Origin: Arthrobacter oryzae
GTDB lineage: Bacteria > Actinomycetota > Actinomycetes > Actinomycetales > Micrococcaceae
Assembly: GCF_003634095.1 (NCBI RefSeq)
Contig: NZ_RBIR01000001.1
Span: forward strand, 1 to 64,000
Direction of reading: 5' to 3'
DNA length: 64,000 bases
Every line of letters starts with the position of its first letter. Within the stretch, counting starts at the first letter, position 1. Shown one piece after another: positions 50,960 to 59,657 of this stretch. The notes beneath the pieces were generated by a model. It did no database searches. It worked only from the letters and a program-made list of their open reading frames with translations, and was not told the origin of the DNA. The position numbers and the translations under genes are program-made.

Positions 50960-52240
50960 ATGGCTCGGATTGGCGAGAGCACTGATCTGCTGAAGTGTTC
51001 TTTCTGCGGAAAGAGCCAGAAGCAGGTCCGCAAGCTTATTGCCGGGCCCGGCGTCTACATCTGCGATGAGTGCATCGAGCTCTGTAACGAGATCATCGAA
51101 GAGGAACTCGCCGAAGTAGCCGACCTCGGCAGTTTCGAACTGCCCAAGCCCCGCGAAATCTTCGATTTCCTGCAGGAATATGTGATCGGGCAGGAACCCG
51201 CCAAGCGGTCCCTCGCGGTGGCGGTGTACAACCACTACAAGCGGATCCAGGCCGGCCACGCGCCCAAGAGCGGCAGCCTCGCCGACGGCGTGCACCACGA
51301 CGACGTCGAGATCGCCAAATCCAACATCCTGCTGATCGGCCCCACCGGCTGCGGCAAGACGTACCTGGCCCAGACGCTGGCCCGCCGCCTCAACGTCCCG
51401 TTCGCGGTGGCCGACGCCACGGCCCTGACCGAGGCCGGCTACGTCGGTGAAGACGTCGAGAACATCCTCCTCAAGCTCATCCAGGCCGCCGACTATGACG
51501 TCAAGAAGGCCGAACAGGGCATCATCTACATCGATGAGATCGACAAGATCTCCCGCAAGAGCGAAAACCCGTCCATCACCCGGGACGTCTCGGGCGAGGG
51601 CGTGCAGCAGGCGCTCCTGAAAATCCTCGAGGGCACCGTGGCCTCGGTCCCGCCCCAGGGCGGACGCAAGCACCCGCACCAGGAATTCATCCAGATCGAC
51701 ACCACCAACGTGCTGTTCATCGTGGCCGGTGCTTTTGCGGGGCTCGAGGACATCATCGGGTCCCGTTCCGGACGCAAGGGCATCGGGTTCGGCGCCCCCC
51801 TCAACGAGGTCAAGAACACCACGGATTCCTACGGCGAGGTCATGCCGGAGGACCTGCTCAAGTTCGGGCTGATCCCGGAATTCATCGGCCGGCTGCCCGT
51901 CATTACGACCGTCTCGAACCTGGACCGCGCGGCGCTTATCCAGATCCTGTCCACGCCGAAGAATGCCCTCGTCAAGCAGTACCAGAAGATGTTCCAGCTC
52001 GACGGCGTCGAACTCGTCTTTGACGACGATGCGCTCAACACCATCGCCGATCAGGCGCTCGAACGCGGCACGGGTGCCCGCGGGCTGCGGGCCATCATGG
52101 AGGAAGTGCTGCTTCCGGTCATGTTCGACCTGCCGAGCCGCGACGACATCGCCACGGTGGTGATCACTGAGGACGTCGTGTCGAAGAAGGCCGCGCCCAC
52201 GATGATCGGCCACGATGTCAAGCGCCGCAAGTCCGCCTGA
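50960..52240 (+). CDS. clpX: ATP-dependent Clp protease ATP-binding subunit ClpX
   Basis: A 426-residue AAA+ unfoldase that feeds substrates to ClpP1P2. The N-terminal zinc-binding domain is [30 protein letters not shown] (Cys4, about 13-42). Walker A is [11 protein letters not shown] (about 128), Walker [11 protein letters not shown] and sensor [17 protein letters not shown]. The ClpP-docking IGF-type loop appears as [11 protein letters not shown]. All required residues are present. ATG 50960 follows AAAGGGG. It is a separate unit behind a terminator. Confidence 0.97.
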   Translation: MARIGESTDLLKCSFCGKSQKQVRKLIAGPGVYICDECIELCNEIIEEELAEVADLGSFELPKPREIFDFLQEYVIGQEPAKRSLAVAVYNHYKRIQAGHAPKSGSLADGVHHDDVEIAKSNILLIGPTGCGKTYLAQTLARRLNVPFAVADATALTEAGYVGEDVENILLKLIQAADYDVKKAEQGIIYIDEIDKISRKSENPSITRDVSGEGVQQALLKILEGTVASVPPQGGRKHPHQEFIQIDTTNVLFIVAGAFAGLEDIIGSRSGRKGIGFGAPLNEVKNTTDSYGEVMPEDLLKFGLIPEFIGRLPVITTVSNLDRAALIQILSTPKNALVKQYQKMFQLDGVELVFDDDALNTIADQALERGTGARGLRAIMEEVLLPVMFDLPSRDDIATVVITEDVVSKKAAPTMIGHDVKRRKSA

Positions 52241-52257
52241 TCTGGAATAAATAAGAC

Positions 52258-52301
52258 GCACCGGTCGCTGTCCTAATCAGACGCGCCCGGTGCGCACCTT
52301 T
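52258..52301 (+). terminator. Terminator after clpX
   Basis: GCACCGG (52258-52264) and CCGGTGC (52287-52293) pair with an extended loop, followed by GCACCTTTT. Confidence 0.7.
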
Positions 52302-52329
52302 TCCCCACGACTTCCCTAGGAGATCATCT

Positions 52330-52962
52330 GTGTCTGAATCCCTGACCACTCAAGCAGAGACCAACAAGGCCGATTTCTGGTTCGACCCGATGTGCCCCTT
52401 CGCCTGGGTCACTTCCCGCTGGATCGGCGAAGTGGAAGAAGTCCGCGACATCAAGACCGAGTGGCACGTGATGAGCCTCGCCGTGCTGAATGATGGCCGT
52501 GAGGAGCTCCCCGAGCAGTACAAGGAGTTCATGAAGAAGGCATGGGCCCCGGTCCGCGTCATCACGGCAGCCGCCGAGCAGCACGGTGCCGAGTACATCA
52601 AGCCGCTCTACGACGCCATGGGCACCAAGATCCACAACGAGGGCATCGAGGATATCGACGAGGTCATTGCCAAGTCACTGGCCGAGGCGGGACTGCCGGC
52701 CGGCCTGGCCGCGGCAGGACAGTCGGACGAATTCGATCCGCAGCTCCGCGCCAGCCACGAGGCCGGCATCTCCCTGGTCGGCCAGGACGTCGGCACCCCC
52801 GTGGTCGCCTTCAACGGCACGGCCTTCTTCGGCCCGGTCCTGACACGCATCCCGCGCGGCGAGGAAGCCGGCCGCCTCTGGGACGCCACCGTGACGCTGG
52901 CATCCTTCCCGTACTTCTTCGAAATCAAGCGCAGCCGGACCGAAAGCCCCGTCTTCGACTAG
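52330..52962 (+). CDS. DsbA-family protein, mycothiol-dependent nitroreductase (Rv2466c)-like
   Basis: A 210-residue thioredoxin-fold protein with a helical insertion, closely resembling mycobacterial Rv2466c: ADFWFDPMCPFAWVTSRWI, EWHVMSLAVLNDGREELPEQY, WAPVRVITAAAEQHG, DVGTPVVAFNGTAFFGPVLTRIPRGEEAGRLWDA and a closing FFEIKRSRTE. The active-site region reads CPFA: the first Cys (about 22) is present but the resolving position is Ala. Rv2466c is a mycothiol-dependent reductase that also activates nitro-prodrugs; with one Cys the protein would have to use a monothiol mechanism. GTG 52330 follows AGGAGAT. It sits next to the clp genes. Confidence 0.92.
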   Translation: MSESLTTQAETNKADFWFDPMCPFAWVTSRWIGEVEEVRDIKTEWHVMSLAVLNDGREELPEQYKEFMKKAWAPVRVITAAAEQHGAEYIKPLYDAMGTKIHNEGIEDIDEVIAKSLAEAGLPAGLAAAGQSDEFDPQLRASHEAGISLVGQDVGTPVVAFNGTAFFGPVLTRIPRGEEAGRLWDATVTLASFPYFFEIKRSRTESPVFD

Positions 52963-53016
52963 GCCCCGGATGCCGCGCCGCGCACCGCTCCCGGCGCGCG
53001 GCGCGGCCCGCCTCAG

Positions 53017-53054
53017 GCCCCGGAAGAACTACTCCCATGTAGTTCATCCGGGGC
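53017..53054 (+). terminator. Terminator after the DsbA-family gene
   Basis: GCCCCGGAAGAACTAC (53017-53032) pairs with GTAGTTCATCCGGGGC with one mismatch; a short CTCTT tail follows. Confidence 0.8.
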
Positions 53055-53084
53055 TCTTGTGCATGCCAAACCGGAGGAGAACAA

Positions 53085-53258
53085 TAGAACTTACCCACTT
53101 CGAAAGAAGCGGGACGCAGGAACCAAAGATTCAGTGACACTCATCTGACGCAGCCTTCGGCAAAGCCAGATGATGGCTACCAGTGACGAGGTAGGAAGAC
53201 CTGGACATCTGAGGATCCCGCCAGATTGTCTAAGACGTCACGTGACAATCGAAAAGTC
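53085..53258 (+). promoter_or_regulatory. Structured, riboswitch-like leader upstream of the GH15 gene (unassigned)
   Basis: The 5-prime end has a hairpin CCCACTTC-GAAA-GAAGCGGG (53094-53113, one mismatch, GNRA loop), running directly into GGGACGCAGGAACCAAAG (53111-53128). A second hairpin is CATCTG (53142-53147) with CAGATG (53167-53172), then GGCTACC/GGTAGG pieces. It is followed by a terminator and, 27 bases later, the GH15 start, the layout of transcription-attenuating riboswitches. The box resembles GGACGcGGGGAACCAA of ydaO-type c-di-AMP riboswitches; the hairpin-GGGACGCA junction also resembles GEMM (c-di-GMP) RNAs. Neither consensus is complete, so the ligand is open. Confidence 0.4.
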
Positions 53259-53299
53259 GAAGCCCCACCAACGGCTAACGCTGATGGGGCTTCCCCTTT
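53259..53299 (+). terminator. Terminator/attenuator between the leader and the GH15 start
   Basis: GAAGCCCCA (53259-53267) pairs exactly with TGGGGCTTC (53285-53293), followed by CCCTTT. It ends 27 bases before ATG 53326, so transcripts must read through it to express the enzyme. Confidence 0.75.
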
Positions 53300-53325
53300 G
53301 CCCAAAAACTGGTCAGAGTGTGCCC

Positions 53326-55167
53326 ATGAGTAATGTCCAGGGCAATGAACCCATTGCGGACTATGCCCTCCTTTCCGACTGCCGCTCCGCTGCGCTGGTC
53401 AGTGCGGCCGGCTCCGTGGACTGGCTCTGCTTCCCGCGCTTCGACAGCCCCTCGGTGTTCGGCCGCATTCTCGGCCAGGACGCGGGCTTCTGGTCGGTCC
53501 GCCCGGCAGGAAAATATCGTTCCACCCGCCGCTACCTGGGACCCACGATGGTGCTGGAGACTACCCATACCGCCGCTGACGGCCGCCTGAGCGTCACGGA
53601 GGCCCTCGCCCTGGGGGACGGCAGGAGGGGGCACGATCTCGGGGCGGATTCCCCCGGCGCCTTGCTGCGTCAGCTGTCCTGCACCGAGGGCTCCGTCGAG
53701 GTCGACATCGTCCTCAGCGCGCGTCCGGACTACGGGCTGTCCAGTCCGATTCTGCGCGCGGCGGACGGCGGCATCGTGATCAGCGCCGGGGCCGCGGCGG
53801 CGTCGTTCTCGGCGCCGGTATCGTTCCGGCTCGGTCAGGGGACCGCGCGGACAAGAGTGACCCTCCGCGCCGGGGACGTTCTTGGATTCGCCCTCCACAC
53901 CGGGACCCGCGGGAACGGGGACCCGGTCTTCTGGAGCCAGGCGGAGATCGCCCGCCGGCTAGGGGACACTTTGCAGGGCTGGACCAGCTGGTCCCGGCTC
54001 CACCAGGGCTACCGCGGCCCCTGGCAGGAACTCGTCGCCGGCAGCGGACGGGTCCTGCAGGCACTGAGTTTCTACCCCACCGGCGCGATCGTGGCTGCGC
54101 CGACAACATCCCTGCCCGAGGTCTCCGGCGGAACCCGCAACTGGGACTACCGGTACACCTGGATCCGGGACGCGAGCATGACCCTGCAGGCACTCTGGGT
54201 GGCAGCCTGCCCGGACGAGGCGGGCAAGTTCTTCCAGTTCCTGGCGACTGCGGCGGCCCGCCAGCTTGCCGCCGGCGAGGAGCTCCAGATCATGTTCGGC
54301 ATCGGCGGGGAACGCGAACTGCCCGAACGGGAACTGAACCACCTGCCGGGCTGGCGTGCCAGCGCCCCGGTCCGGGTGGGCAACGGGGCCTGGAACCAGC
54401 GCCAACTCGACGTCTACGGGGAACTGCTCGACGCCGCCGCCAGGCTGCCGGAATATCTTGCGGACCTGGCGCCGGAGACACGCCGGTTCCTCGCCGACGC
54501 CGCGGACGCGGCCGCCTCCCGCTGGCAGGCCGCCGACCACGGCATCTGGGAGGTCCGCGGCGAGCCACGCCACTACCTGCACTCCAAGCTGATGTGCTGG
54601 GTGGCCGTCGACCGTGCCATCTCCCTCGCCGGGCTCCTGCAGGCCGCCGATCGGGTTCCGCGCTGGGACGCCGCGCGGGCCCGGATTGCGGCGTCCATCC
54701 GGGCCGAGGGATGGAGTGACGCTGCGAACGCCTACACCCAGGCCTACGGTTCCGTGGACCTCGACGCGTCCGCCCTACTCCTCTCCATCACGGGATTCCT
54801 CCCGGCGGACGACCCCGGCGTCCTCGCCACGCTTGAGGCGGTCGAGGAGCGGCTCACGGACCGCCGCGGCCTCGTCTACCGCTACCTGGCCGACGACGGC
54901 ATCCCGGGGGAGGAGGGGACGTTCCTCCTGTGCACCTTCTGGCTGGCCCACGCCCTGGCCCTCGCCGGACGCACGGACCGGGCCCGTGCCGTCTTCGAGC
55001 GGGCTGCCGGATTCGCCACGGACCTGGGCCTGATGTCCGAGGAAGTTGCGCCGGGCAGCGGCGAACTGCTGGGGAACTTCCCGCAGGCGTTCAGCCACAT
55101 CGGCCTGATCAATGCCGCCTGGGCAATCAGCGAGGCGGAGCGCCGGCACCTGGAAGCCGGCACCTAG
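53326..55167 (+). CDS. Glycoside hydrolase family 15 protein (glucoamylase/trehalase-like)
   Basis: A 613-residue cytoplasmic (no signal peptide) GH15 enzyme. The N-terminal super-sandwich domain opens IADYALLSDCRSAALVSAAGSVDWLCFPRFDSPSVFGRIL. The (alpha/alpha)6 barrel includes GTRNWDYRYTWIRDASMTLQAL (about 265-285), the catalytic-acid region IGGERELPERELNHLPGW (about 325-342) and the late EVAPGSGELLGNFPQAFSHIGLINAAW. Actinobacterial members include trehalases and alpha-glucosidases; trehalose or malto-oligosaccharide is likely but not distinguishable. ATG 53326 has no strong ribosome binding site. A structured leader and terminator precede it. Confidence 0.9.
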   Translation: MSNVQGNEPIADYALLSDCRSAALVSAAGSVDWLCFPRFDSPSVFGRILGQDAGFWSVRPAGKYRSTRRYLGPTMVLETTHTAADGRLSVTEALALGDGRRGHDLGADSPGALLRQLSCTEGSVEVDIVLSARPDYGLSSPILRAADGGIVISAGAAAASFSAPVSFRLGQGTARTRVTLRAGDVLGFALHTGTRGNGDPVFWSQAEIARRLGDTLQGWTSWSRLHQGYRGPWQELVAGSGRVLQALSFYPTGAIVAAPTTSLPEVSGGTRNWDYRYTWIRDASMTLQALWVAACPDEAGKFFQFLATAAARQLAAGEELQIMFGIGGERELPERELNHLPGWRASAPVRVGNGAWNQRQLDVYGELLDAAARLPEYLADLAPETRRFLADAADAAASRWQAADHGIWEVRGEPRHYLHSKLMCWVAVDRAISLAGLLQAADRVPRWDAARARIAASIRAEGWSDAANAYTQAYGSVDLDASALLLSITGFLPADDPGVLATLEAVEERLTDRRGLVYRYLADDGIPGEEGTFLLCTFWLAHALALAGRTDRARAVFERAAGFATDLGLMSEEVAPGSGELLGNFPQAFSHIGLINAAWAISEAERRHLEAGT

Positions 55168-55323
55168 CAGCGGACGCCGGCCTGCGGGGCCGGACCGAAG
55201 GAACAAGTCCGGAGGCTCCGGTGTTGCCGCCAGTGGCAGGCACCCGGTCCGGCGTCGTGATGTGAACGCATCCCGCGCGGCGGCGTGCCGTGTCCCGAGC
55301 CCACCTACGAACATTGGAGCACC

Positions 55324-55617
55324 ATGCCCATCACCGCCCATCTTGACCTGGTCCTCAAAGCCGAAGCCCTGCCCACGGCCCCGGCCGTGCTCCGCGACAT
55401 CCTTGCCGATACCCGGGCGTTTGACGGCTGCCTCGGCGTCGAGGTCCTGGTTGACAGCACCGATCCGGCGCACGTCCTCGTGGTGGAACAGTGGGCGTCC
55501 CCGGAGCGCGACGCCGCCTACCGCGCGTGGCGTGCCGGCGACGGCGCGAGCGGGCTGGGCGAGCTTTTGGCCGCCCCGCCGGTGCTGACGCACTTCGAGA
55601 CGTCCTTTAGTATCTGA
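55324..55617 (+). CDS. Antibiotic biosynthesis monooxygenase (ABM) domain protein
   Basis: A 97-residue dimeric alpha+beta barrel protein of the ABM/quinol monooxygenase family, cofactor-free. Features are ITAHLDLVLKAEALPTAPAVLRDILADTRAFDGCLGVEVLVD and VVEQWASPERDAAYRAWR, with the late LTHFETSFSI. No catalytic residue can be picked with certainty. ATG 55324 follows GGAG with good spacing. It lies 156 bases behind the GH15 gene and shares a bidirectional terminator with valS. Confidence 0.85.
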   Translation: MPITAHLDLVLKAEALPTAPAVLRDILADTRAFDGCLGVEVLVDSTDPAHVLVVEQWASPERDAAYRAWRAGDGASGLGELLAAPPVLTHFETSFSI

Positions 55618-55630
55618 GGCCGCCCGGACG

Positions 55631-55691
55631 CACAAGGGCCCCCGCCCGGATCAGGACTGCTTCCCTGAGCCGGACCGGGGGCCCTTTTGTG
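55631..55691. terminator. Bidirectional terminator between the ABM gene and valS
   Basis: CACAAGGGCCCCCG at the left and CGGGGGCCCTTTTGTG at the right form a long stem with an extended loop; T runs occur on both strands. It serves two convergent genes. Confidence 0.87.
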
Positions 55692-55709
55692 TGCTGTTCC
55701 TGCCGGGAG

Positions 55710-58328
55710 CTACGCCTGCGCGGGCTCCTCGGGAGCTGCCAGCACGACGTCGCTGACGGCGAGCTCGCCCTCGCCGGCGACGAGCGCCAATTCACGCGCG
55801 TTGGCCGCGGCCTTGAGATCGGCGAGCCCGGCCTTCAGCTGCGTCGTGAGGGATTCAGAGGCCGTGATCGTCGCGGACAGCACCTCGGTGCGCTGCTTGA
55901 CCTTGGCCTCGGACTTGGCCTTGCGGATGCCGCTGAGGGCAGTGCCGACCGTGGCCAGGAGGGTCGTGTCGCCGTCGACCGCGACGGCGGACGGCCACTG
56001 GGCTCGGTGCACGGAACCGGTGCGCCACCAGCCCCAGACCTCCTCCGTGGCGAACGGCAGGAACGGCGCGAAGAGCCGCAAGAGGGTGTCCAGGCTGGTC
56101 GCCAGCGCAGCCAGCACGGACGCCTGCTGCTCCTCGCCGGCGGCACCATAGGCCCGGTCCTTGATGAGCTCCACGTAGTCGTCCGTGAAGTTCCAAAAGA
56201 AGCTCTCCGTGATCTGCAGCGCCCGGGCATAGTCGTAGCCCTCGAACGCCTTCGTGGCCTGCTGGACGACGTCGGCGAGCTGGGCCAGGACGGCCCGGTC
56301 CAGCGGGTTGCTCAGCACGGACAGGTCGCCGGAAACCACCGAGTCCTCGGTGGCGCCCAGGTTCAGGACAAACTTGGAGGCGTTCAGGAGCTTGATGGCC
56401 AGGCGGCGGCCGATCTTCATCTGGGCGATTTCGTAGGCGGTGTCCGCGCCGAGTTTGGCCGAGGCCGCCCAGTAGCGCACGGCGTCGGAGCCGTATTCCT
56501 CCAGGACATCGGTGGGCACAATGACGTTGCCCTTGGACTTGGACATCTTCTTCCGGTCCGGGTCCAGGATCCAGCCGGAGATGGCGGCGTGCTTCCACGG
56601 CGCGGTCTTCTGCAGCGCGTCGGCGCGGACGGCGGAGGAGAAGAGCCAGGTCCGGATGATGTCGTGCCCCTGCGGGCGGACGTCGAACGGGTAGACCTTG
56701 GCGAAGAGTGCCTCGTCGGTGCTCCAGCCGCCCACAATCTGCGGGGTCAGCGAGGACGTGGCCCAGGTGTCCAGGACGTCCGCGTCGCCGGTGAAGCCGC
56801 CCGGCACGTCGCGCCGGGCCTCCTCGTAGCCGGGGGCTGCGTCGGCGGCCGGGTCCACGGGGAGCTGGGCATCGGACGGGACGATCGGCGCGTCGTATTC
56901 GGGGTTGCCGTCGGCGTCGAGCGGGTACCAGACCGGTACCGGCACGCCGAAGAAGCGCTGGCGGGAGACGAGCCAGTCGCCGTTGAGCCCGGAGATCCAG
57001 TTCTCGTAGCGGGAGCGCATGAAGGCGGGGTGGAACTCGATCTCGTTGCCGCGGCCGATCAGCCGTTCGCGGCGGTCCTCGTCGCGGCCGCCGTTGCGGA
57101 TGTACCACTGGCGCGAGGTGACCACCTCGAGGGGCTTATCGCCCTTCTCGAAGAAGTTCACCGGGTGCATGATCTTCTTCGGCTCGCCGTCGAGCAGTTC
57201 CGCGGCGGACAGGAGTTCCACCACCGCTTCCTTGGCGCTGAAGACGGTCTTGCCGGCGATTGCGGCGAAGTTGGCGCGGCCTTCTTCGGTGGTGATCCAG
57301 TCAGGGGTCTCGCCCTGGATGCGGCCGTCACGGCCGACGATTGCGCGGGTGGGCAGCTGCAGTTCGCGCCACCAGGTGACGTCGGTGAGGTCGCCGAAGG
57401 TGCAGACCATGGCGGCGCCTGAGCCCTTGTCCGCCTTGGCCAGCGGGTGGGCCCTGACCTCCACCTCGACGCCGAACAGGGGAGAGGTGACCTTCTTGCC
57501 GAACAGCGGCTTGTAGCGCTCGTCGTCCGGGTTCGCCACGAGCGCTGCGCAGGCGGCCAGCAGCTCGGGGCGGGTGGTCTCGATGAAGATCTTCTCGCCG
57601 TCTTCGGTGAAGAACGGGTAGCGGTAGTAGGCGCCCGCGACTTCGCGGTCCTCCAGCTCGGCCTGGGCCACCGCGGTGCGGAAGGTGACATCCCACAGGG
57701 TAGGCGCCTCGGCCATGTACGCGTCGCCGGCGGCCAGGTTGGCCAGGAACGCGCGCTGGGAGATGGCGCGGGACTTGTCATCGATCGTGCGGTACGTCAG
57801 GTCCCAGTCCACGGACAGGCCCAGGGTCTGGAAGAGGTGCTCGAAGACCTTCTCGTCCTCGACCGCGAGCTCTTCGCACAGCTCGATGAAGTTCCTGCGG
57901 GAGACGACGTCGAAGTCGCGCTGGTTCTTGGCGGGCTCGGCCGGGGGGCGGTAGCCGGCGTCGTAGGCGATCGCCGGATCGCAGCGCACGCCGTAGTAAT
58001 TCTGCACGCGGCGCTCGGTGGGCAGGCCGTTGTCGTCCCAGCCCATGGGGTAGAAGACGTTCTTGCCGGTCATGCGCTGGTAGCGGGCCAGGACGTCGGT
58101 CTGCGTGTAGGAGAACATGTGTCCGACGTGCAGGGATCCCGAAGCCGTCGGCGGGGGAGTGTCGATCGAGTAGACCTGTTCCCGGGTGGTCTCCGGGTTG
58201 AACTTGTAGGTCCCTTCGTCAAGCCAGCGCCGCGTGAGCGCTGCTTCCAGCCCCTCCAGGGCGGGCTTGTCCGGAACGTTGATGGGGGCGGTGGTGGGCG
58301 TGTCTGTACCCTGAGTGTCTTCAGCCAT
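55710..58328 (-). CDS. valS: Valine--tRNA ligase
   Basis: An 872-residue class Ia synthetase. The HIGH-type motif is HVGH at 67-70 in SGSLHVGHMFSYTQ, and KMSKSKGN occurs in DPDRKKMSKSKGNVIVP (about 568-575). The YPMGWDDNGLPTERRVQNYYGVRCDP segment (about 92-117) marks the alternative, archaeal-like ValS subtype. The CP1 editing domain (about 200-340) and a C-terminal coiled coil (KAKSEAKVKQRTEVLSATI) are present. It is complete. It is divergent from the DUF488 gene, and no T-box was seen upstream. Confidence 0.96.
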   Translation of the reverse strand: MAEDTQGTDTPTTAPINVPDKPALEGLEAALTRRWLDEGTYKFNPETTREQVYSIDTPPPTASGSLHVGHMFSYTQTDVLARYQRMTGKNVFYPMGWDDNGLPTERRVQNYYGVRCDPAIAYDAGYRPPAEPAKNQRDFDVVSRRNFIELCEELAVEDEKVFEHLFQTLGLSVDWDLTYRTIDDKSRAISQRAFLANLAAGDAYMAEAPTLWDVTFRTAVAQAELEDREVAGAYYRYPFFTEDGEKIFIETTRPELLAACAALVANPDDERYKPLFGKKVTSPLFGVEVEVRAHPLAKADKGSGAAMVCTFGDLTDVTWWRELQLPTRAIVGRDGRIQGETPDWITTEEGRANFAAIAGKTVFSAKEAVVELLSAAELLDGEPKKIMHPVNFFEKGDKPLEVVTSRQWYIRNGGRDEDRRERLIGRGNEIEFHPAFMRSRYENWISGLNGDWLVSRQRFFGVPVPVWYPLDADGNPEYDAPIVPSDAQLPVDPAADAAPGYEEARRDVPGGFTGDADVLDTWATSSLTPQIVGGWSTDEALFAKVYPFDVRPQGHDIIRTWLFSSAVRADALQKTAPWKHAAISGWILDPDRKKMSKSKGNVIVPTDVLEEYGSDAVRYWAASAKLGADTAYEIAQMKIGRRLAIKLLNASKFVLNLGATEDSVVSGDLSVLSNPLDRAVLAQLADVVQQATKAFEGYDYARALQITESFFWNFTDDYVELIKDRAYGAAGEEQQASVLAALATSLDTLLRLFAPFLPFATEEVWGWWRTGSVHRAQWPSAVAVDGDTTLLATVGTALSGIRKAKSEAKVKQRTEVLSATITASESLTTQLKAGLADLKAAANARELALVAGEGELAVSDVVLAAPEEPAQA

Positions 58329-58378
58329 GGGTCAATTCTTCCACGGCGGGCAGTGCTGACCTGCAGTAGCACGCGCAG

Positions 58379-58768
58379 ATGGACAATTCGCCGCAAAGTT
58401 CCGCCGGAATCTTCGTGATCAAACGCATCTACGATGGCCCTTCCGACGGCGACGGCTGCCGGGTCCTGGTGGACCGGCTCTGGCCTCGGGGCGTCAGTAA
58501 GGAACGGGCCCAACTGGAGCTCTGGCTCAAGGACGTGGCGCCGTCCCCGCCGCTGCGCACGGAGTTCGCGCACATGCAGGAACGGTTCGAGGCCTTCCGC
58601 GCGGCCTATGAAGCGGAGCTGGAAACCAATCCGGCCGTGCGGACGCTCCACGCCCTCGCGGCGGAGCACGGGAAAGTGACGCTGCTGTACGGGGCGCGGG
58701 ACCCGGAGACCAACCATGCCCGCGTGTTGCAGGAGTTCCTGGAGCACGGCGGCAACAGTGGGAAATGA
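58379..58768 (+). CDS. DUF488 domain-containing protein
   Basis: A 129-residue protein of the DUF488 family (YeaO-like). Typical parts are VIKRIYDGPSDGDGCRVLVDRLWPRGVSKERAQLELWLKDVAPS, the FRAAYEAEL helix and VTLLYGARDPETNHARVLQEFLE. No enzymatic function is established. ATG 58379 is used; no good ribosome binding site precedes it and the valS start lies 50 bases away on the other strand, so a leaderless transcript is possible. The SDR gene follows 27 bases downstream. Confidence 0.88.
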   Translation: MDNSPQSSAGIFVIKRIYDGPSDGDGCRVLVDRLWPRGVSKERAQLELWLKDVAPSPPLRTEFAHMQERFEAFRAAYEAELETNPAVRTLHALAAEHGKVTLLYGARDPETNHARVLQEFLEHGGNSGK

Positions 58769-58795
58769 GCCCGGCATTGCCGTTACTGTGGTGCC

Positions 58796-59584
58796 ATGAC
58801 TGAGGGAATCGACAACAACGGAAATGTAGTCCGCGCCATGGGCACCAAAGCGGCAGTGGTCACCGGAGCCAGCACCGGAATCGGCGACGCCACGGTGCGC
58901 GCGCTCCGCAAGGAAGGCTGGACCGTGTTTGCCGTCGCCCGCCGCGCGGACCGGCTTGACGCGCTTGCCGCCGAAACCGGCGCCGTCGCCCTTCCCGCCG
59001 ACGTTACCGACGACGCCGACGTCGCCCGGCTGCTCGAAGAGGTGACCCGGGCCGGCGGCGCCGACACCCTGATCAACATCGCGGGCGGCGCCCGCGGCGC
59101 CGACAAGGTCGCCGAAGCCAAGACCGAGGACTGGGATTGGATGTTCCAGGTCAACGTGCTGGGGAGCATGAAGCTGATCCGTGCGTTCCTTCCCATGCTG
59201 CGGGCCTGCGGCGAGGGCACCGTGCTGAACCTGACCTCCACGGCCGGGCTGTCCGCCTACGAGGGCGGCGGCGGCTACAACGCGGCCAAGTTCGCCCAGC
59301 ACGCCCTCACCGGCGCCCTGCGGCTCGAAGAGGCCGAGCACAACATCCGTGTGATCGAGGTGGCCCCCGGCATGGTCTACACCGAGGAGTTCGCGCTGAA
59401 CCGCCTTGGCGACCAGGACGCGGCCGCCAAGGTCTACGCAGGGGTCGAGAAGCCGCTCACCGCCGGCGACGTCGCGGACGTGGTCCGCTACGCCGTCTGC
59501 GCCCCGCACCACGTCAACCTGGACCAGATCGTGATCCGCCCGGTGGCCCAGGCCTCCAACTTCAAGGTGATCCGCAAGGCCTGA
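58796..59584 (+). CDS. Short-chain dehydrogenase/reductase
   Basis: A 262-residue classical SDR. The cofactor motif TGASTGIG is at about 23-30, an ARRADR strand-two end suggests NADP(H), NIAGGARG replaces the usual NNAG with Ile in place of the second Asn, the catalytic Ser is in NLTSTAGLSAYEGG and YNAAK is the Tyr-x3-Lys pair (about 161-165). Similar to YdfG-like serine/3-hydroxy acid dehydrogenases; the substrate is not known. ATG 58796 is used. Co-transcription with DUF488 is likely. Confidence 0.9.
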   Translation: MTEGIDNNGNVVRAMGTKAAVVTGASTGIGDATVRALRKEGWTVFAVARRADRLDALAAETGAVALPADVTDDADVARLLEEVTRAGGADTLINIAGGARGADKVAEAKTEDWDWMFQVNVLGSMKLIRAFLPMLRACGEGTVLNLTSTAGLSAYEGGGGYNAAKFAQHALTGALRLEEAEHNIRVIEVAPGMVYTEEFALNRLGDQDAAAKVYAGVEKPLTAGDVADVVRYAVCAPHHVNLDQIVIRPVAQASNFKVIRKA

Positions 59585-59657
59585 CCCTGCGCCGGCCCGG
59601 CCGCCGCGCTGACGCCGTCCCGGAACGCTGGCGCGTCGCCGTCCGCGGCGCCGGCGC

